Source of the DNA: an uncultured Celeribacter sp. | Lineage (GTDB): Bacteria; Pseudomonadota; Alphaproteobacteria; Rhodobacterales; Rhodobacteraceae | Direction: 5' to 3' | Length of the DNA: 64,000 nucleotides | Assembly (NCBI RefSeq): GCF_963676475.1 | Contig: NZ_OY781106.1 | Span: forward strand, 2,046,001-2,110,000 | Shown: in pieces, positions 36,452-45,767 of the stretch | How positions within the stretch are numbered: the first letter of the stretch is position 1 | Layout of the letters: the number at the start of each line of letters is the position of its first letter | Made by a program: the position numbers and the translations under genes | The notes under the pieces: model-generated | What the model was told of the DNA's origin: nothing | The model's input: only the letters and a program-made list of their open reading frames with translations | Database searches by the model: none

Positions 36452-37792
36452 ATGACCAAACGAGTCGCCGTCATCGGTGCTGGCCCCTCCGGCCTCGCTC
36501 AACTGCGTGCTTTCCAATCCGCCGCCCAGAAGGGTGCCGAGATCCCGGAAGTCGTCTGTTTCGAGAAGCAATCGAACTGGGGCGGGCTGTGGAACTACAC
36601 CTGGCGCACCGGCGTCGATGAGAATGGCGAGCCGGTGCATTGCTCCATGTACCGCTACCTCTGGTCCAATGGTCCGAAAGAGGGTTTGGAATTTGCCGAC
36701 TATTCCTTTGAGGAACATTTCGGCAAGCAGATCGCGTCCTATCCGCCACGCGCCGTTCTGTTCGATTATATCGAAGGTCGGGTCAAAAAAGCCGACGTAC
36801 GCAAGTGGATCCGCTTTTCCTCTATCATTCGCTGGGTCGAGTATGACGAAGAAAAGGGCGATTTTGAAATCACTGTGCACGACATGGAAAACGACCGTGT
36901 CTACAAAGAACGGTTCGACAATGTGATCGTCGCCTCCGGCCATTTCTCCTCGCCGAACGTGCCGGAATACCCGGGCTTTGCCCAATTCAACGGACGCATC
37001 ATTCACGCACATGACTTCCGCGATGCCCGCGAATTTGCTGGCAAGGACGTGCTTGTCGTCGGGGCCTCCTATTCCGCCGAAGACATCGGATCGCAGTGCT
37101 GGAAATACGGCGCCAAAACGGTCACAAGCTGCTACCGCTCTGCGCCGATGGGCTTTAAGTGGCCGGAGAACTGGGAAGAAAAACCGGCGCTCGAAAAAGT
37201 CGAGGGCGCAACGGCCTATTTCAAGGACGGGACCACAAAAGACGTCGATGCCATCATCCTGTGCACCGGCTACAAACACTACTTCCCCTTCCTGCCCGAC
37301 GATCTGCGTCTGAAAACCGCCAATGTTCTGGCCACGGCGGATCTCTACAAAGGGGTAGTCTATAATCCCAATCCGAAGATGTTCTATCTCGGCATGCAGG
37401 ACCAGTGGTATACGTTTAACATGTTCGACGCTCAGGCATGGTATGTGCGTGACATCATTCTGGGCCGGATCGAACTGCCCGATGCGGCCACAATGGCCGC
37501 CGATGTCGAGGCGCGTGTGGCCGCAGAGGCCAAGAACGAGACCGACAACGACTGCATCGTTTACCAAGGCGAATATGTCAAAGAACTGATTGCGGATACG
37601 GATTACCCGAGCTTCGATGTCGATGCCGCCAACACGGCCTTCTTCCAATGGAAAAAGCACAAGAAGGAAGGGATCATGACCTTCCGCAACAATGCCTATG
37701 TGTCTCCGATCACCGGCACCATGGCTCCCGCGCACCATACCCCGTGGAAAGACGCGCTGGACGACAGCATGGAAGCCTACTTGCAAAACTGA
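36452..37792 (+). CDS. tmm: Trimethylamine monooxygenase Tmm
   Basis: A 446-aa class B flavin monooxygenase oxidising trimethylamine to TMAO with NADPH and oxygen. The FAD motif is at residues 9-14 (VIGAGPSG), the FMO identifier FNGRIIHAHDF starts at 179, and the NADPH motif VVGASYSAED contains Tyr207, a residue known to matter in characterised Roseobacter Tmm. The length equals that of those enzymes. GGGAG lies 9 nt before the ATG. It is followed by the leader region before tdm on the same strand. Confidence 0.96.
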   Translation: MTKRVAVIGAGPSGLAQLRAFQSAAQKGAEIPEVVCFEKQSNWGGLWNYTWRTGVDENGEPVHCSMYRYLWSNGPKEGLEFADYSFEEHFGKQIASYPPRAVLFDYIEGRVKKADVRKWIRFSSIIRWVEYDEEKGDFEITVHDMENDRVYKERFDNVIVASGHFSSPNVPEYPGFAQFNGRIIHAHDFRDAREFAGKDVLVVGASYSAEDIGSQCWKYGAKTVTSCYRSAPMGFKWPENWEEKPALEKVEGATAYFKDGTTKDVDAIILCTGYKHYFPFLPDDLRLKTANVLATADLYKGVVYNPNPKMFYLGMQDQWYTFNMFDAQAWYVRDIILGRIELPDAATMAADVEARVAAEAKNETDNDCIVYQGEYVKELIADTDYPSFDVDAANTAFFQWKKHKKEGIMTFRNNAYVSPITGTMAPAHHTPWKDALDDSMEAYLQN

Positions 37793-37838
37793 TCAGCCAA
37801 GGCTGATCGGGCAAAACTGATCAGCAAACGCTGATCGG
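37783..37838 (+). repeat. Two tandem 28-nt hairpin repeats after tmm
   Basis: Two adjacent 28-nt copies (37783-37810, 37811-37838) begin GCAAAACTGATCAGC and end GCTGATCGG, differing only in the 4-nt centre. Each forms a hairpin with arms GATCAGC and GCTGATC. The first copy overlaps the last codons and stop of tmm. Confidence 0.85.
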
Positions 37839-37854
37839 GCAGAACCAATCGGAT

Positions 37855-37925
37855 GCCCCGGTGACGGGGCCCCTTCCCTCTCCCCTGATCCGGGGGACCG
37901 CAATCACGCACCCCCGGATTTTTTT
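37855..37925 (+). promoter_or_regulatory. Attenuator-like leader with terminator directly before tdm
   Basis: GCCCCG (37855-37860) pairs with CGGGGC (37865-37870) around a GTGA loop. Then ATCCGGGGG (37888-37896) pairs with CCCCCGGAT (37911-37919), followed by seven T (37919-37925): a strong intrinsic terminator ending 10 nt before the tdm ATG. CCCCGG at 37856-37861 is also exactly complementary to CCGGGG at 37890-37895, so the first hairpin strand could form an antiterminator. No room remains for a promoter between terminator and tdm. Confidence 0.65.
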
Positions 37926-37935
37926 ATTCTGACCG

Positions 37936-40320
37936 ATGGAGATCCCGTTGATCCTCGATCCTTCCGGCCTTCCTTTTCGTTCTGGCCCACCCACGGCCTC
38001 TCTCCCGCGTCGTGCAGGTGCCTACCGGCTCGCCTCAAACGAGGAGCGCCACACCGTCCAAGGCGGTGGGGCGTCTTTGCTTGAGGTAAAGCCCGGTGAT
38101 CGGATCACCGTCACCAACACCGAGGGCGGCCAGCGCTGCGAATTGCTCGCGGCGCACACGGACGGGCGTGTCGATCCGGGTGTTCTCGGCTGGTCCGCCG
38201 ATGCCTCCGGCGATGATCTGCGCACCACGGTGAATAGCGCCTTGCCCGGCATGACGCGTCTCCGTTTGGGCCTTGCGAAACGTCAGATTGATCTGGCAGG
38301 CGCCAAGACCATCGGCCTCTTTTCCACGACCAGCCCGGCGGGCGAAGGCGTCAGCTTCACGGCGCAAAACGCGGGCTGGCTGTTGATCACCGCACCAGCA
38401 CCGGAGCCAGATTTCGAGGCACAGAATACCGCCACGCCGCTCACGGTCACAATCACCCGCGCTGAGGCCCGCCGTACCGGCTCATTCGCCCTCCCCGACC
38501 CGCTCGCCGACGCCCTGCAAGACATCCGCATCGCCTCGGCCACGGCCACGGCCTACACGGTCAAAAAGGGCGAGTTCATCCAGATCATGGATGTCGATGG
38601 GCGCCAGTGCACCGACTTCCAATGTTTCGATGCGCGCAAGGTCGACAAAGGTATTTTTCATCCGCTCGACGTCACCACCACCCGCACGATCCAAGGCCAC
38701 GCCTACCCGATGCCCGGCCTGCATGCGAAATATTTCGACCATGACCTGACGCCTTTGGTCGAGGTGGTGCAAGACACCTGTGGCCGCCACGATGCCTTCG
38801 GTCTGGCCTGTAATGCGAAATATTACGACGACATCGGCTATCCCGGGCACGTCAATTGTTCCGACAATTTCAACGCGGTTCTCGATCCTTACGGCATTCC
38901 CGCGCGTCCCGGCTGGATGGCGGCGAATTTCTTTTTCAACACTGCAATCGACGAGCACGGCGTCATGCTGGCCGATGAGCCTTGGTCCCGCCCCGGCGAC
39001 TATGTGCTCCTGCGCGCGCTGACCGATCTGGTTTGCGTCTCGTCGTCCTGCCCCGATGACACCTCCGCCGCCAATGGCTGGCACCTCACCGACATCCATG
39101 TGCGCACCTACGGCGCCGAGGAACGTTTCTCCCGCGCCACCGCCTGGCGCCCGACCCCTGACGAGGATCCGATCATGACGCGTGAAAGCGGTTTTTACGA
39201 TTCCTTTGCCACGATGACCCGCGACTTTGCCGATTATAACGGGTTCTGGCTTCCAAACTCCTTCCCAGAATGCGACCCCGTCGAGAGCTATTGGGCCTGC
39301 CGCGACGGCGTGGTGGTCATGGACCTCTCCGCGCTGCGCAAATTTGAGGTCACCGGCCCCGATGCCGAAGCGCTGATGAACTGGGTTCTGACTCGCAATG
39401 TCGAGAAACTCGCCATTGGTCAGGTGGTCTATTCCGCCATGTGCTACCCGCACGGAGGCATGATCGACGACGGCACGCTGTTCCGTCTGGGCGAGCATAA
39501 TTTCCGCTGGATCGGCGGCTCGGACGAGGGCGGCGTCTGGATGCGCGAAGAGGCGAAGCGTCTTGGTCTCAATGTCATGATCCGCTCTTCGACGGACCAG
39601 ATGCACAACCTCGCCGTCCAAGGTCCGAAATCGCGTGATTTGATCAATGAGCTGTTTTGGACCGCGCCGCATCATCCTGATTTGATGGAGATGGGTTGGT
39701 TCCGCTTCACGCCCGCGCGTCTTGGTGACAACGAAGGCATTCCCGTCGTGATCTCGCGCACCGGCTACACCGGCGAGCTGGGCTATGAGATTTTCTGTCA
39801 TCCGAAGCACGGTGCCGAAATTTTCAAAGCGGTCTGGGAGGCCGGACAAAAAGTGGGCATGAAACCCATGGGTCTCGCCGCTCTGGACCTCGTGCGGATC
39901 GAAGCTGGGCTGGTCTTCGCGGGTTACGATTTCTCCGATCAGACCGACCCCTTCGAGGCCGGTGTCGGCTTTACGGTGCCGCTCAAATCCAAGACTGCGG
40001 ATTTCGTCGGACGTGATGCCCTGCTGCGTCGCAAGGAAACGCCCTCGCGCAAATTCGTGGGGCTGGAGATCGACGGCCAGAATGCCGTAGCGCATGGCGA
40101 TTGCATCCGCATCGGGCGCGCACAGGTGGGCGAGATTTGCTCCGCCATGCGCAGCCCGCGCACGGGTCAATGGATCGCGCTCGCCCGCATCGACGTGGCC
40201 CATGCCGAAGAGGGCACGCTGGTCGAGGTTGGCCAACTCGACGGCCACCTGAAACGCTACTCGGCGCGCATCTCGCCCTTCCCCCATTATGATCCAAAAA
40301 AGGAACGCCCCCGCTCCTAA
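37936..40320 (+). CDS. tdm: Trimethylamine N-oxide demethylase Tdm
   Basis: A 794-aa two-domain enzyme splitting TMAO into dimethylamine and formaldehyde, the latter captured on THF. The N-terminal half contains a DUF1989 zinc domain with cysteines in QDTCGRHDAFGLACN, GHVNCSDNF and VCVSSSCPDD. The C-terminal half (from about residue 420) is GcvT-like, with GVVVMDLSALRKFEVTGPDA, VISRTGYTGELGYEIFCHPK and a THF-binding barrel. The ATG at 37936 lacks a ribosome site; a TTG at 37948 has GGAG 6 nt upstream and may be the true start. It follows tmm through an attenuator-like leader. Confidence 0.93.
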   Translation: MEIPLILDPSGLPFRSGPPTASLPRRAGAYRLASNEERHTVQGGGASLLEVKPGDRITVTNTEGGQRCELLAAHTDGRVDPGVLGWSADASGDDLRTTVNSALPGMTRLRLGLAKRQIDLAGAKTIGLFSTTSPAGEGVSFTAQNAGWLLITAPAPEPDFEAQNTATPLTVTITRAEARRTGSFALPDPLADALQDIRIASATATAYTVKKGEFIQIMDVDGRQCTDFQCFDARKVDKGIFHPLDVTTTRTIQGHAYPMPGLHAKYFDHDLTPLVEVVQDTCGRHDAFGLACNAKYYDDIGYPGHVNCSDNFNAVLDPYGIPARPGWMAANFFFNTAIDEHGVMLADEPWSRPGDYVLLRALTDLVCVSSSCPDDTSAANGWHLTDIHVRTYGAEERFSRATAWRPTPDEDPIMTRESGFYDSFATMTRDFADYNGFWLPNSFPECDPVESYWACRDGVVVMDLSALRKFEVTGPDAEALMNWVLTRNVEKLAIGQVVYSAMCYPHGGMIDDGTLFRLGEHNFRWIGGSDEGGVWMREEAKRLGLNVMIRSSTDQMHNLAVQGPKSRDLINELFWTAPHHPDLMEMGWFRFTPARLGDNEGIPVVISRTGYTGELGYEIFCHPKHGAEIFKAVWEAGQKVGMKPMGLAALDLVRIEAGLVFAGYDFSDQTDPFEAGVGFTVPLKSKTADFVGRDALLRRKETPSRKFVGLEIDGQNAVAHGDCIRIGRAQVGEICSAMRSPRTGQWIALARIDVAHAEEGTLVEVGQLDGHLKRYSARISPFPHYDPKKERPRS

Positions 40321-40335
40321 GCCTCAAAAACAACA

Positions 40336-40361
40336 AACCCCGCCACATCGGCGGGGTTTTT
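40336..40361. terminator. Bidirectional terminator between tdm and fdsD
   Basis: AACCCCGCC (40336-40344) pairs with GGCGGGGTT (40350-40358) around a 5-nt loop, followed by T residues to 40361. On the opposite strand T-rich sequence follows as well, so it can end both tdm and the formate dehydrogenase operon. Confidence 0.9.
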
Positions 40362-40391
40362 AAATGGCATTTTGATCTTTCGGTCGATCCC

Positions 40392-40595
40392 TTAGAGCGT
40401 CTGACCGGCCTCAATCACCAGAGCATGCAAGCCCTCACCGCCCTGCCCAAGGTAGGCCTTGAGCTGGGTCAGCATCCGCGGCTCCCAGAAATCCTTGAGA
40501 TGCGCAGCCACACCGGCAGCCTGATCGCCCCCCGGCTGCGTGGCAAAAAAGCTCGCGATCTGATTGGCCATCAGCACCATTTTCGCATCGGTCAT
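40392..40595 (-). CDS. fdsD: Formate dehydrogenase delta subunit FdsD
   Basis: A 67-aa protein of the FdsD family (MVLMANQIASFFATQPGG, HLKDFWEPRMLTQLKAYL). The family is needed for assembly or stability of NAD-dependent molybdenum formate dehydrogenases. It is the last gene of the operon and its start overlaps the fdhD stop by 4 bp. Confidence 0.9.
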   Translation of the reverse strand: MTDAKMVLMANQIASFFATQPGGDQAAGVAAHLKDFWEPRMLTQLKAYLGQGGEGLHALVIEAGQTL

Positions 40596-41323
40596 GCGCA
40601 GTGTTCCTTTTCATCCGTATAGGCCACCACCGCCTCGCGGCGCAGCACCATCAAAGTCAGTCCTGTGTCTTTTGCCAGCTCCACCGCCGCGCGTGTCGGC
40701 GAGGACAGAGCGAAGAGCCCGGAAATCCCGGCACGCACGCATTTTTGCACCAGATCGACGGAAAGCCGCGAGGTGATGATCACCGCGCCTTGGCTGACGT
40801 CTGTTCCGGCCAGCGCGCCAATGAGTTTGTCGAGCGCATTGTGCCGCCCAACATCCTCGCGCAGGGCCATGAGGCCCTCAGAGGTGAAGAACCCGGCGGC
40901 ATGCATCGCGCCGACCTGATCGCGGCGCTTTTGTCCGGCGTTGAGCCCATCCAAAGCGGCGCGGGCATGGTCCTCAAGCCCCGCCACCATCGGCGTCACC
41001 GTCCCCGGAAAGGCCGTCGCTTCATCTAGGCTCTCAATCCCGCACAGCCCACAGCCCATTGGCCCGACAGAGGCCCGCCGTCGCGCATCCATCGCCGCCG
41101 AACGGTCCTCTGGTATGCGCCCGCGCACCTCATAGCCATGAGTATGTTTGATTGCCGATATTTCGGTGACATCAGAGGCCTCGGACACGATGCCCTCCGA
41201 CACCGCAAACCCGGTCAAAAACTCAGGTAAATCAAAGGGCGACGCCATCATGACAGCCGCCGTCGAGCCGTTATACACGAGCGCGACGGGGGCTTCTTCA
41301 GGGAGGGCGTCGACCTGCTTCAT
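40592..41323 (-). CDS. fdhD: Formate dehydrogenase accessory sulfurtransferase FdhD
   Basis: A 243-aa maturation factor that sulfurates the molybdenum cofactor of formate dehydrogenases. The active cysteine pair is in GPMGCGLCGIESLDEA, and the substrate-loop segment REDVGRHNALDKLIGAL is typical. It is embedded between fdsA and fdsD with 4-bp overlaps on both sides, so maturation factor and enzyme are made together. Confidence 0.94.
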   Translation of the reverse strand: MKQVDALPEEAPVALVYNGSTAAVMMASPFDLPEFLTGFAVSEGIVSEASDVTEISAIKHTHGYEVRGRIPEDRSAAMDARRRASVGPMGCGLCGIESLDEATAFPGTVTPMVAGLEDHARAALDGLNAGQKRRDQVGAMHAAGFFTSEGLMALREDVGRHNALDKLIGALAGTDVSQGAVIITSRLSVDLVQKCVRAGISGLFALSSPTRAAVELAKDTGLTLMVLRREAVVAYTDEKEHCA

Positions 41324-44244
41324 TCAGCGGCCTCGATCCGGCGCGATTGCTCGGCCTGGGCATTGTAGCGCTCCTGCCACTCGCTTGGTCCGTTGGAGGG
41401 CGACACCTGCACCGCCGTCACCTTGTACTCCGGGCAATTCGTGGCCCAGTCGGAGTAATCCGTCGTGATGACATTGGCCTGCGTGTCCGGGTGGTGGAAG
41501 GTGGTGTAGACCACACCTGGGCTGACCCGATCGGTGATTTTCACCCGCAGAGAGGTCTCGCCGGAACGCGACGCCAGCCGCACCCAGTCGCCATCGCGCA
41601 GACCGCGATTTTCGGCGTCATGCGGGTGGATTTCCAAGACGTCCTGATCGTGCCAGACGGAGTTCTCCGTCCGCCGCGTCTGCGCGCCGACGTTATACTG
41701 GCTGAGGATACGACCCGTGGTGAGCAAAAGCGGGAAACGCGGCCCGGATTTCTCGTCCGTGGCGATATATTCGGTGACGATGAATCGCCCCTTGCCGCGC
41801 ACGAAACCGTCGACATGCATGAGCGGCGTGCCGTCCGGGTGCTCCTCGTTACAGGGCCATTGTACGGAGCCTTTCTCTTCGAGGACCGTGTAATCGACGC
41901 CCGCGAAAGACGGCGTGGTCGCGGCGATCTCCGCCATGATTTCCGCCGGGTGCGCGTAGGACCAAGGCTTGCCTCCGGTCTCTTTGAGAACCGCATTGGC
42001 GAGCAGTTGGGTGACTTCCCAATCCTCATAGCCGTTCTTCGGCGCCATCACTTTACGCACGCGGTTGATGCGGCGCTCGGCGTTGGTGAATGTGCCTTCT
42101 TTTTCCAAAAAGCTCGATCCGGGCAGGAAAACATGTGCGTAATTTGCAGTCTCGTTCAGGAACAGATCATGCACGATAACGCATTCCATCGCCGCCAAAC
42201 CGGCGGCCACATGTTTGGTGTCCGGGTCGGATTGCAGGATGTCTTCGCCTTGGCAATAGAGCCCTTTGAACGTGCCATCGACCGCCGCGTCGAGCATGTT
42301 CGGAATGCGCAGACCGGGTTCCGCGTCCAGTTCAACGCCCCAGGTGTCTTCGAAGATTTTACGCACTTCCGGCAGTTTCACATGGCGATAGCCCGGCAAC
42401 TCATGCGGGAAAGAGCCCATATCACAGGAGCCTTGCACGTTGTTTTGACCGCGCAGCGGGTTCACACCGACGCCTTCGCGGCCAATGTTGCCGGTCATCA
42501 TCGCGAGGTTCGCGATGGCCATGACTGTCGTCGAGCCTTGCGAATGTTCGGTCACGCCGAGGCCGTAATAGATCGCGCCGTTGCCGCCCTGCGCATAGGC
42601 GCGCGCGGCTTCGCGGAGTTTAGCGGCAGGCACGCCAGTGAGCGCTTCGGTCGCCTCCGGCGCATGGCGCTCGTCGGAGATGAAAGCCTTGTAATCTTCC
42701 CAGGCATCCACGTCACAACGTTCCGCGATAAAGTCCTGATCATAGAGGCCTTCGGTCACGATCACATGCCCCAACGCAGACACGACGGCGACGTTCGTGC
42801 CGGGTTTCAGCGGCAAGTGATGCGATTCATTCAGATGCGGGGTTTCCAGCAAATCAATCCGGCGCGGGTCGACCACGATCAGCTTGGCGCCTTCACGCAG
42901 ACGTTTGCGCAGGCGCGAGGCAAAGACCGGGTGCCCGTCGGTCGGGTTCGCGCCGATCACCACCACGACGTCGGACTTTTCGACCGAGTCGAAATCCTGC
43001 GTGCCTGCGGAAGTACCGAAGGTCTGGCCGAGGCCATAACCGGTCGGCGAGTGACACACACGGGCGCAGGTGTCGGTGTTGTTGTTGCCAAAGACAGCGC
43101 GGGTGAGTTTCTGAACGAGGTAGGTTTCCTCATTGGTGCAGCGCGACGAGGTGATCACGCCGATGCTCTTCTGGCCGTATTTCTCCTGAAGACCCACAAG
43201 CTTTTTCGCCGCGAAAGACAGCGCCTCGCCCCAGGACACTTCGCGCCACGGCTGATCGACGCTATCGCGCACCATCGGGCTCAAAATACGATCCTTATGC
43301 GTGGCATACCCATAGGCAAATCTGCCTTTAACACAGGAATGGCCCCGGTTCGCCTTACCATGTTTATAGGGCACCATGCGCACCAATTGATCGCCCTGCA
43401 TCTCCGCTTTGAACGAGCAGCCGACACCGCAATAGGCGCAGGTGGTCACGACGGAACGGTCCGGCGTGCCCATTTCGATCACGGATTTTTCTTGCAGCGT
43501 CGCGGTCGGGCAAGCTTGCACACAGGCGCCACAGGACACACAGTCGGAGGCGAGAAAATTCTCTGCGCCCACGGCCACGCGGCTGTCAAAACCACGGCCT
43601 TCGATGGTCAAAGCAAAGGTCCCCTGCACCTCTTCACAGGCCCGCACACAGCGATTACAGACGATGCATTTCGACGGATCGTAGGAGAAATACGGGTTGC
43701 TGTCGTCTTTCGGAAGCCATTCGGGATTGGCCTCGCCCGAGGTATTGCGCGCCTCGAAATGGTTCGCCAGCGGCGCGTTTTTCGGCGCCTCATAACGCAC
43801 GTCACGCAGGCCGACGGCCCCCGCCATATCCTGCAATTCGCAATCGCCATTGGCCGAACAGGTCAGGCAATCGAGCGGGTGATCGGAGATATAAAGCTCC
43901 ATCACGCCCTTGCGAATGCGGCGCAGTTTGTCGGTCTGGGTGTGGACTTTCATCCCGGCATGCACGGGCGTCGTACAGGACGCAGGCGTGCCACGGCGGC
44001 CTTCGATTTCGACGGCGCAGAGACGGCAGGAGCCGAAAGCCTCAAGGCTGTCGGTGGCACAGAGTTTCGGCACTTGAATGCCGAGATCAGAGGCCGCACG
44101 CATCACGGAGGTCCCCTCCGGCACGGTGATTTCCATGCCGTCGATTGTCAGCGTCACCGGCTTGCCCGATTTGGCGGGGGTTCCGCGGTCGATGTCGTCC
44201 TGAATGCCGGTCCCGTTTTCCCAGGGAATCACGAAATCTTTCAT
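41320..44244 (-). CDS. fdsA: NAD-dependent formate dehydrogenase alpha subunit FdsA
   Basis: A 974-aa molybdopterin oxidoreductase oxidising formate to CO2. N-terminal [2Fe-2S] domain (GSCRLCAVEIEG), His-containing 4Fe-4S region (CSANGDCELQD), two ferredoxin 4Fe-4S motifs (CIVCNRCVRACEE, CVSCGACVQACP), a further 4Fe-4S motif (CAYCGVGCSFKAE) and the bis-MGD domain follow in order. The Mo-ligating Cys lies in TDTCARVCHSPTGYG. The NuoG-like N-terminal extension and the FdsB/FdsG partners show the soluble NAD-linked type. It finishes the C1 route from methylamines. Confidence 0.96.
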   Translation of the reverse strand: MKDFVIPWENGTGIQDDIDRGTPAKSGKPVTLTIDGMEITVPEGTSVMRAASDLGIQVPKLCATDSLEAFGSCRLCAVEIEGRRGTPASCTTPVHAGMKVHTQTDKLRRIRKGVMELYISDHPLDCLTCSANGDCELQDMAGAVGLRDVRYEAPKNAPLANHFEARNTSGEANPEWLPKDDSNPYFSYDPSKCIVCNRCVRACEEVQGTFALTIEGRGFDSRVAVGAENFLASDCVSCGACVQACPTATLQEKSVIEMGTPDRSVVTTCAYCGVGCSFKAEMQGDQLVRMVPYKHGKANRGHSCVKGRFAYGYATHKDRILSPMVRDSVDQPWREVSWGEALSFAAKKLVGLQEKYGQKSIGVITSSRCTNEETYLVQKLTRAVFGNNNTDTCARVCHSPTGYGLGQTFGTSAGTQDFDSVEKSDVVVVIGANPTDGHPVFASRLRKRLREGAKLIVVDPRRIDLLETPHLNESHHLPLKPGTNVAVVSALGHVIVTEGLYDQDFIAERCDVDAWEDYKAFISDERHAPEATEALTGVPAAKLREAARAYAQGGNGAIYYGLGVTEHSQGSTTVMAIANLAMMTGNIGREGVGVNPLRGQNNVQGSCDMGSFPHELPGYRHVKLPEVRKIFEDTWGVELDAEPGLRIPNMLDAAVDGTFKGLYCQGEDILQSDPDTKHVAAGLAAMECVIVHDLFLNETANYAHVFLPGSSFLEKEGTFTNAERRINRVRKVMAPKNGYEDWEVTQLLANAVLKETGGKPWSYAHPAEIMAEIAATTPSFAGVDYTVLEEKGSVQWPCNEEHPDGTPLMHVDGFVRGKGRFIVTEYIATDEKSGPRFPLLLTTGRILSQYNVGAQTRRTENSVWHDQDVLEIHPHDAENRGLRDGDWVRLASRSGETSLRVKITDRVSPGVVYTTFHHPDTQANVITTDYSDWATNCPEYKVTAVQVSPSNGPSEWQERYNAQAEQSRRIEAAE

Positions 44245-45767
44245 TCTGCTGCCTCCTTCTGAGCGGTGTTGGGCGCGAATTCTTCGGGGAAATGGCGCAG
44301 CGCGGAGAGCACCGGATAGGGCGTGAAACCGCCCAGCGCACAGAGCGAGCCGTCAGTCATGACTTCGCAGAGATCTTCGAGCAGAGGGATCGCGCTGGCA
44401 TCCCCCTCCTTGATCCGGTCGAGCGTTTCGACGCCCCGCACCGCGCCGATGCGACAGGGGGTACATTTGCCACAGCTTTCCACCGCGCAGAATTCCATCG
44501 CAAACCGCGCCATCGACAGCATATCCGCCGTGTCATCAAACACGACGATGCCCGCGTGACCGATGAGCGCCTTTTGCCCATCGAACTCTTCGTAGCCGAA
44601 GGGCGTGTCGAATTGATCCGTATGCAGATAAGCGCCCAAAGGCCCGCCGACTTGCACGGCTTTGACCGGACGCCCGGAGGCGGTGCCACCTGCGACCTCG
44701 TTGACCAACGTGCCGAGCGGCATGCCAAAGGCGGTCTCAAACAGCCCGCCGAATTTCACATTGCCCGCGATCTGGATCGGCATGGTGCCTTTCGAACGCC
44801 CGAGGCCGAAATTGGCGTAATGCTCGGCGCCCTTGGCGAAAATCACCGGCACGGTCGCCAGAGAAATCACGTTGTTCACCACGGTCGGACGGCCCAGAAA
44901 GCCCTCAAGCGCCGGGAGCGGCGGCTTGGCGCGGACCACGCCGCGTTTGCCTTCGAGCGAGTTGAGCAAGGACGTTTCCTCACCGCAGACATAGGCGCCC
45001 GCACCGACGCGGACCTCCATGTCAAAGACGCGGCCACAGCCCAACACATTGGGGCCCAGCACGCCTGCGGCCCGTGCAATTTCAATCGCTTGCTGCATCA
45101 CGGCAACGGCATCCGGGTACTCAGACCGGGTGTAAACGTAGCCCTTCGTGGCACCACAGCCGAGGCCCGCAATGGTCATGCCTTCGATCAAGGTGAAGGG
45201 ATCGCCCTCCATGATCATCCGGTCGGCAAAAGTGCCGCTGTCGCCCTCGTCGGCGTTACAGACGATGTATTTCTGCGGCGCATGCGCGAGGCGCACGGTG
45301 TCCCATTTGATGCCGGTCGGAAAGCCCGCGCCGCCACGACCGCGCAGGCCGGAGAGTTTCACCTCGTCGATGATCGCGTCTTGCGACATGCCAATCGCGC
45401 GCTTGAGGCCTTCGAGACCGCCATGCGCCTCGTAATCAGACAAAGACAGCGGATCGATCACCCCGCAGCGTTCAAAGGTCAGGCGGGTCTGGCGGGCGAA
45501 GAAGGGGATGTCCTCGACCTTGCCCAGCGTGTCGATCTGACCGTCGAGCAGAGCCGCGACATCATCCTCGGAAATCGGGCCGTAGGCCAGACGTTCACCG
45601 TCTTTTTCGATCTCGACCAAAGGCTCCAGCCAAATCATGCCACGGGTGCCATTGCGCACGATCTCTGCTTTGAGGCCGCGCGCGGCGATCTCTTGGATCA
45701 GTTTTGCGGCCACCTCATCGGCGCCGAGCGCCTTGGCGGCGCTGTCCATGGGGACGTAAATCTTCAT
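44241..45767 (-). CDS. fdsB: NAD-dependent formate dehydrogenase beta subunit FdsB
   Basis: A 508-aa NuoF-like subunit carrying the NAD and FMN sites. An N-terminal thioredoxin-like part precedes the FMN-binding GLRGRGGAGFPTGIKWD, the ICNADEGDSGTFADR and GAYVCGEETSLLNSLEG motifs, and the C-terminal 4Fe-4S site ESCGKCTPCRIGAVRG. It transfers electrons from FdsA to NAD. Overlaps fdsG and fdsA by 4 bp each. Confidence 0.95.
   Translation of the reverse strand: MKIYVPMDSAAKALGADEVAAKLIQEIAARGLKAEIVRNGTRGMIWLEPLVEIEKDGERLAYGPISEDDVAALLDGQIDTLGKVEDIPFFARQTRLTFERCGVIDPLSLSDYEAHGGLEGLKRAIGMSQDAIIDEVKLSGLRGRGGAGFPTGIKWDTVRLAHAPQKYIVCNADEGDSGTFADRMIMEGDPFTLIEGMTIAGLGCGATKGYVYTRSEYPDAVAVMQQAIEIARAAGVLGPNVLGCGRVFDMEVRVGAGAYVCGEETSLLNSLEGKRGVVRAKPPLPALEGFLGRPTVVNNVISLATVPVIFAKGAEHYANFGLGRSKGTMPIQIAGNVKFGGLFETAFGMPLGTLVNEVAGGTASGRPVKAVQVGGPLGAYLHTDQFDTPFGYEEFDGQKALIGHAGIVVFDDTADMLSMARFAMEFCAVESCGKCTPCRIGAVRGVETLDRIKEGDASAIPLLEDLCEVMTDGSLCALGGFTPYPVLSALRHFPEEFAPNTAQKEAAE

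Noticed and set aside
41347..44262. A 971-codon open frame on the plus strand opposite fdsA
   Set aside because: Antisense shadow of a motif-complete fdsA; composition is typical of high-GC complementary frames.
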